Shown piece by piece: positions 62,822 through 64,000 of a stretch of 64,000 nucleotides of DNA. Positions within the stretch are counted from its first letter, which is position 1, and each line of letters begins with the position of its first letter. The DNA comes from Confluentibacter lentus (GTDB lineage: Bacteria; Bacteroidota; Bacteroidia; Flavobacteriales; Flavobacteriaceae). A program made the translations under genes and the position numbers. The DNA lies in the NCBI RefSeq assembly GCF_002806995.1, contig NZ_NIHE01000002.1:434001-498000 (forward strand). The letters are read 5' to 3'. The notes under the pieces are model-generated. The model did no database searches and was not told the origin of the DNA. It saw only the letters and a list, made by a program, of their open reading frames with translations.

Positions 62822-64000
62822 CTATTTGTCTACATCTTTATTAATAGTAAAATAAAATGCACTTCCTTTATCCAATTCCGATTCAACCCAAATCTTACCT
62901 CCCCAGTACTCTATATGCTTTTTCGCGATTGACAAACCAATACCCGTACCTTCATATCTATCTCGATTGTGCAATCTCTGAAAGATAATAAAAATTTTGT
63001 CAAAAAACTGCGCATCGATTCCAATACCGTTATCTTCAATACTTATCTGCCAATAGGTATCTGTTTCCAATGCGCTAATTTTTATCACGGGAGGCACGTT
63101 TTCCCTTGAGTATTTAATGGCATTATCAAGCAAACAATGTAGCGTTTGCAAAAGAGGCGCTTTATAACAAGTCACATTTGGAAGATTATTAACAATAATT
63201 GTTGCTCCTTTTTCTTGAATGAGCCGCCTTCTTAAGATACCATACTCGTCGATAAGTTCGTTTAATTTAATACGTTCAAGATTTTCGGCAAGTTTCCCTG
63301 CTTTGGAATAATCCAGCAAATCCAATATGATTTGTTTCATGCGTTTGGCTCCATCGGTAGCAAAATTAATGTACTGATGGGCTTTGTCATCCAATTGATC
63401 TCCATATTTTCGTTGAATTTGATTTAAAAAACTCGAAATCATTCGTAAAGGTTCTTGTAAATCGTGAGAGGCTATAAAAGCAAATTGTTCCAATTCTTCA
63501 TTGGATATTTCAAGTTCCTTAATATGTTTTTTAAGCATTTTATTCAATTCGATCACTTCCTTTTCATACACAACACGATGGGTAATATCGGTAATCGCAC
63601 CAACCATCCTGATGGCTTTTCCTTCCTCATTTCTAATAACCACCCCTTTGTCGATAACCGTTTTTTCTTCTCCACCTTTACGAATAATTCGGTATTCTTG
63701 TCGCCAAAGATCCATTGCGGAATCCTGTAAACATTCATGTAGACTAGCTTGTATTTTGGGAAGATCTTCGGGATGGAAACTATCTTGCCAAAACACCTCT
63801 CCAGTCAATGTTTTTTTTACCTCATACCCAAATAGTTTTTCGAAACCGTCTCCACGGTAAAACACATCATTTTCAATATCCCAGTCCCAAATAGCATCGG
63901 TTGTGGCCTTGGTTACTTTTTCAAAACGTTCATTGGCTTGTAGTATGCGTATATCTGTTTCTTTACGAAGTGTTACGTCCTTAAAATAAACCGACAAGCC
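62822..64000 (-). CDS. PAS-containing sensor histidine kinase (5' partial at window end)
   Basis: The frame is open to the right edge, so the N-terminal part is outside the window; the TTG near 63997 is not the start. Visible is the end of one PAS domain (SVYFKDVTLRKETDI), a full PAS-PAC domain (FEKVTKATTDAIWDWDIENDVFYRGDGFEKLFGYE, WRQEYRIIRKGG), a coiled-coil linker, and a HisKA domain (EQFAFIASHDLQEPLRMIS). An ATPase domain follows with LDNAIKYS, DNGIGID and GTGIGLSIAKKHIEYWGG. The kinase type matches those that pair with Rcp1-like regulators, two of which follow. Confidence 0.92.
   Translation of the reverse strand, partial: GLSVYFKDVTLRKETDIRILQANERFEKVTKATTDAIWDWDIENDVFYRGDGFEKLFGYEVKKTLTGEVFWQDSFHPEDLPKIQASLHECLQDSAMDLWRQEYRIIRKGGEEKTVIDKGVVIRNEEGKAIRMVGAITDITHRVVYEKEVIELNKMLKKHIKELEISNEELEQFAFIASHDLQEPLRMISSFLNQIQRKYGDQLDDKAHQYINFATDGAKRMKQIILDLLDYSKAGKLAENLERIKLNELIDEYGILRRRLIQEKGATIIVNNLPNVTCYKAPLLQTLHCLLDNAIKYSRENVPPVIKISALETDTYWQISIEDNGIGIDAQFFDKIFIIFQRLHNRDRYEGTGIGLSIAKKHIEYWGGKIWVESELDKGSAFYFTINKDVDK

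Overview
The window is a contiguous stretch of chromosome from a member of the family Flavobacteriaceae (phylum Bacteroidota). The evidence is low GC with A/T-rich spacers, almost no Shine-Dalgarno sequences, Bacteroidota-type -7 promoter boxes (TAnnTTTG) in front of several genes, two proteins with type IX secretion (T9SS) C-terminal sorting domains, a DUF5686-like barrel, a DUF2480 protein, an RnfBCDGEA-type complex and a single-cytochrome succinate dehydrogenase. The genus cannot be fixed from the sequence alone. No rRNA operon, prophage, IS element or CRISPR array was seen; one tRNA (Ser-GGA) is present.

Layout. 1-6.6 kb is an electron-transfer block: the end of an rnf operon (rnfG partial, rnfE, rnfA), a dicluster ferredoxin and a full-length pyruvate:ferredoxin oxidoreductase (nifJ), followed by a solitary HEPN protein. 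6.7-8.1 kb holds the iron-sulfur carriers mrp and nfu. 8.2-11.2 kb has a Fic enzyme behind twin operator-like repeats and a convergent trmB-lysE-ATL operon. 11.4-16.5 kb has a glycosyltransferase, a PhoB/PhoR-like pair, a minimal T9SS sorting-domain protein and a GH9 glucanase. 16.6-29.4 kb has an Abi_C-type defence candidate, then core genes: rplM-rpsI, rpsB-tsf, pyrH-frr, a barrel/MMPL exporter pair, asnS and rpoN.

29.4-40.6 kb is on the minus strand and is dominated by a SUF iron-sulfur assembly operon (sufA-like, sufB, sufC, sufD, sufS, sufE, sufT, DUF2480). It is interleaved with unusual passengers: a secreted thioredoxin-TPR protein, a META lipoprotein, an NTF2-like protein, and a four-helix-bundle (S23-like) gene that carries a one-base frameshift. 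40.7-48.6 kb has thiL, two tandem zinc-ribbon paralogues, an alpha/beta hydrolase with an ACT-like protein divergent from aspartokinase, pepP, and a T9SS-secreted matrixin protease. 48.8-52.3 kb is sdhCAB. 52.3-53.5 kb holds a 33-residue membrane protein and two tandem non-coding repeat units lying directly downstream of an orphan LuxR-type response regulator. The rest holds tatD, asparaginase, tRNA-Ser, an exbB-X-exbD-exbD energiser operon, hflX, an EEP nuclease, and a four-gene signalling cluster that runs off the right edge.

How the genes fit together. Pyruvate oxidation by NifJ would reduce ferredoxin, which Rnf could re-oxidise while pumping ions. SUF, Mrp, Nfu and SufT would supply the many Fe-S clusters that these enzymes and SdhB need. 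The most novel-looking signals are the tandem dyad/hairpin units at 52.57-52.84 kb (possible regulator-linked small RNAs), the twin operators before the Fic gene, the frameshifted S23 passenger in the suf operon, and the tiny T9SS sorting-domain-only protein. All base-level readings were made by eye, so repeat and hairpin limits may be off by a base or two.
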